DNA from: a virus
Direction: 5' to 3' (one strand)
DNA: 24,436 bases
IMG/VR virus record: IMGVR_UViG_3300032116_014831
Span: 1 to 24,436 of that record
In this document: positions 22,761-24,436 of the stretch, one piece after another
Layout: each line of letters begins with the position of its first letter
Numbering within the stretch: position 1 is the stretch's first letter
Made by a program: the position numbers and the translations under genes
Notes under the pieces: generated by a model
What the model was told of the DNA's origin: nothing
Database searches by the model: none
The model's input: only the letters and a program-made list of their open reading frames with translations

Positions 22761-22768
22761 TCCTTTCT
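22761..22768 (-). promoter_or_regulatory. Shine-Dalgarno AGAAAGGA for the winged-helix gene
   Basis: AGAAAGGA lies six bases before the ATG at 22754 on the - strand. It is one of the few strong ribosome sites in the window and settles the start. Confidence 0.65.
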
Positions 22769-22801
22769 TGTTTATGTTGTAATAAATTTAACCGTTTATA
22801 T

Positions 22802-22829
22802 ATTATACCATCTTTATATTATATGTCAA
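22802..22829 (-). promoter_or_regulatory. Near-consensus sigma-70 promoter for the winged-helix gene
   Basis: On the - strand, TTGACA (22829-22824), 16 bp and TATAAT (22807-22802): both hexamers are perfect. The -35 box lies within the last codons of the upstream VWA gene. The start would be near 22795, giving a ~40-base leader. Confidence 0.75.
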
Positions 22830-24436
22830 TAGCTTCCATCATCTTACCATTGACCGTTTTAACAATCTGATTCAGATTCTCTACATTAATAAAATGTGAG
22901 TCACTACCATACATCGTTTTAAAGTTCTGACGCAGTACTTCCATACCGAAGCTATCATAGTCAGATACGAAATAGGAAATAATATTATAACCAGATTCCT
23001 TAATCTTTCTTACTTGAGTACGCGTATGTTCACAAGCTGATTTGTCCCGATAAGAAAATGCAATACCAGATGAAGTGTTGTTGTAATAAAAACACGGTTC
23101 ACCATCACTAATATTAACAAAATAACTATTTGTATTAGTATCAGCCTTAGGCAGAAACTTCATTAGTGCTTCAAAACACAATCCTTCTGGAGTGGTATTC
23201 ACTGGAATTAAATAAGAAAACAAATTCTTAATCTTTGAGAACTTATCTACCTTAGAATTATAAGCAACCACAATGTATGGATTGTAGCTCATAGTAGTAC
23301 GAAAACTAATAGTAAGATCAACATTATCAATCATAGATGTAGCCTTTGCTAGTGCTACACATAGCTTAATTGTACGATTCCACTTTGGTCCACGCATACT
23401 CGCGCTAGCATCTACACTAATATGGAAGTTTACCTTCTTATACTTATTGGTAAATGTGCTGTAAAAGATATTGGTATCAGTCTCAAATCCCAATTCGTGC
23501 ATCAAACGTTTATCGATCTTACCCAAATTACGACGGGTAAACTTATCAATATTAATTTCATTACGAATTTGAAGACGACGACCTAGCTTTGTACCCAAAA
23601 CAATACCAGCATCCACATTCTTTTGTAGTTCAATACGGCTACTTTCATTGTTAGCACCAATGCTCATTGGAAATTCTTCAGATAGAATAAGTTCCTTGGT
23701 CATATTCTTAACCAAGATACATTCTACACTTCCAACAAATCCACTAGCCTTCATCATCTCTTGAGCTACAGGCACAAGATCGATCTGACTCTTTTCAAGA
23801 ACATCCAACATCGTCTTTTCACGTTTGGAAACCTTCTTCTTTTTGATCTTACCAGCAAGAAAGTCTTTCTGTTTCTCAAAACTCTTAGCAATCTTATTCT
23901 GTTTGGTCTTACTGACATTTGCATCTGTACCAACATCGCTTGTTACAGCCGCGTTATCACTTGTTACAGTAGACTCAGTACCGCCAAGTACATCATCAGT
24001 TGATTTACCAGATTCACCATCACCGGGCATTCCATTAGAATTGTCAGGTACACCACTATCATTTTGATCGAATCCAGGCCCAGTTTGCTTTTGATTGTGT
24101 TCATTGATATTTTTAAATACAATTTCCGCAATCTTATAAGCAACATTCAACCGATCCTTTGGAGTAGTCAAACGATTAATATTGGTAAGATCCAATTCTT
24201 TGGCAATGTCGTACAAACCAGGCAAAGCCTTAAGATTGGTATTAGGATTTGTAAGATTGATAATACGGTACATATAAGACTCAACGCTTAGTGTACGATA
24301 CATATCGCTATCCAAAGCATCACTAATTACCTTGTTATTAAAGTATTCGTCGTACAAAGCATCGTAGTATCCACGATAGCCAGGAGCATTACGATGTACA
24401 GTATAATCGATAAAACGATCTTCTACATAGTTTAGA
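22819..24436 (-). CDS. CobT-like VWA domain protein (5' end beyond window)
   Basis: At least 538 residues; the frame stays open to the right edge. The TTG at 24357 is not the start, because the preceding codons read as conserved-looking protein (RNAPGYRGYYDA). From the N-terminus: a helical region, an acidic Gly/Ser/Asp/Thr-rich linker (24100-23900), a basic stretch, then a VWA domain at the C-terminus. The MIDAS metal site is intact: DASAS (codons near 23413-23399), the Thr of NTTPEG and the Asp of ISDGEP. An acidic linker before a C-terminal VWA is the architecture of CobT-type chaperones that work with a CobS/MoxR AAA+ ATPase. T4-like phages carry CobS-like genes, so a partner is expected nearby. 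Confidence 0.8.
   Translation of the reverse strand, partial: LNYVEDRFIDYTVHRNAPGYRGYYDALYDEYFNNKVISDALDSDMYRTLSVESYMYRIINLTNPNTNLKALPGLYDIAKELDLTNINRLTTPKDRLNVAYKIAEIVFKNINEHNQKQTGPGFDQNDSGVPDNSNGMPGDGESGKSTDDVLGGTESTVTSDNAAVTSDVGTDANVSKTKQNKIAKSFEKQKDFLAGKIKKKKVSKREKTMLDVLEKSQIDLVPVAQEMMKASGFVGSVECILVKNMTKELILSEEFPMSIGANNESSRIELQKNVDAGIVLGTKLGRRLQIRNEINIDKFTRRNLGKIDKRLMHELGFETDTNIFYSTFTNKYKKVNFHISVDASASMRGPKWNRTIKLCVALAKATSMIDNVDLTISFRTTMSYNPYIVVAYNSKVDKFSKIKNLFSYLIPVNTTPEGLCFEALMKFLPKADTNTNSYFVNISDGEPCFYYNNTSSGIAFSYRDKSACEHTRTQVRKIKESGYNIISYFVSDYDSFGMEVLRQNFKTMYGSDSHFINVENLNQIVKTVNGKMMEAIDI

Noticed and set aside
24355-24357. TTG as the start of the VWA gene
   Set aside because: The frame stays open to the window edge and the upstream codons read as ordinary, family-like protein, so the gene is simply cut by the window.
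1-24436. TATAAATA-type boxes on either strand as evidence of late promoters in general
   Set aside because: With this AT content several chance copies of the 8-mer are expected in 24 kb, so only the one in the gap before the S74 gene was listed with moderate confidence and the one before the DUF4338 gene with low confidence.
1-24436. CRISPR arrays, tRNA genes, insertion sequences, attachment sites
   Set aside because: Reading through, I found no regularly spaced direct repeats, cloverleaf-like stretches, transposase or integrase genes, or flanking duplications.

Overview
The window reads as part of the genome of a large T4-related tailed phage (Caudoviricetes). The main evidence is a recognisable T4 gp62-type clamp-loader small subunit, a gp1-like deoxynucleoside monophosphate kinase, a phage-type dUTPase, a tail protein ending in a self-cleaving S74 (endosialidase-type) chaperone, a UvdE repair endonuclease, an HNH homing-type endonuclease and a CobT-like VWA protein. 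DNA is strongly AT-rich, genes are packed with almost no spacers, and no bacterial housekeeping gene or tRNA was seen. The host cannot be named. Good TTGACA/TATAAT-type promoters suggest a host with a classical sigma-70.

Region 1 (1-16305, all +) is a single tightly coupled run of about 21 genes, ten of whose junctions are 4-nt ATGA overlaps. It holds twelve glycosyltransferases or glycosyltransferase-like proteins (GT-B at 3-572, 1263-2603, 3255-4265, 6612-7520, 7517-8458; GT-A at 2605-3258, 4262-4927, 4929-5936, 8455-9243, 9224-9958, 9958-10734, 13031-14233). It also holds three nucleotide-sugar enzymes (a PseB/CapE-like SDR, an RmlD-like SDR and a short UDP-sugar dehydrogenase), three SAM methyltransferases, a dUTPase, a small CxxC membrane protein and one unknown. 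Together these could make activated sugars, build a branched or long oligosaccharide and O-methylate it. No flippase, polymerase or membrane phosphoglycosyl transferase is visible, so a cytoplasmic acceptor (phage DNA base or virion protein) is at least as likely as a host-surface glycan. A vestigial epimerase start with an internal stop sits at 12203-12265.

Region 2 (16292-17877, -) is a four-gene operon: a small basic protein, a membrane/coiled-coil protein, the gp62-like clamp-loader subunit and the dNMP kinase. It is driven by a good sigma-70-like promoter with an A-rich leader. Region 3 (18030-18668, +) is a lone HNH endonuclease inserted between this operon and the repair gene.

Region 4 (18646-24436, -) carries uvdE, the S74 tail protein (with a T4-late-type TATAAATA upstream), a DUF4338/DruA-like protein, a predicted winged-helix protein behind a near-consensus promoter, and the CobT-like VWA protein, which runs off the window. 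One small + gene (22128-22367) lies inside this region, and its 3' end doubles as the terminator of the convergent gene. No gene-free stretch exceeds about 150 bases.
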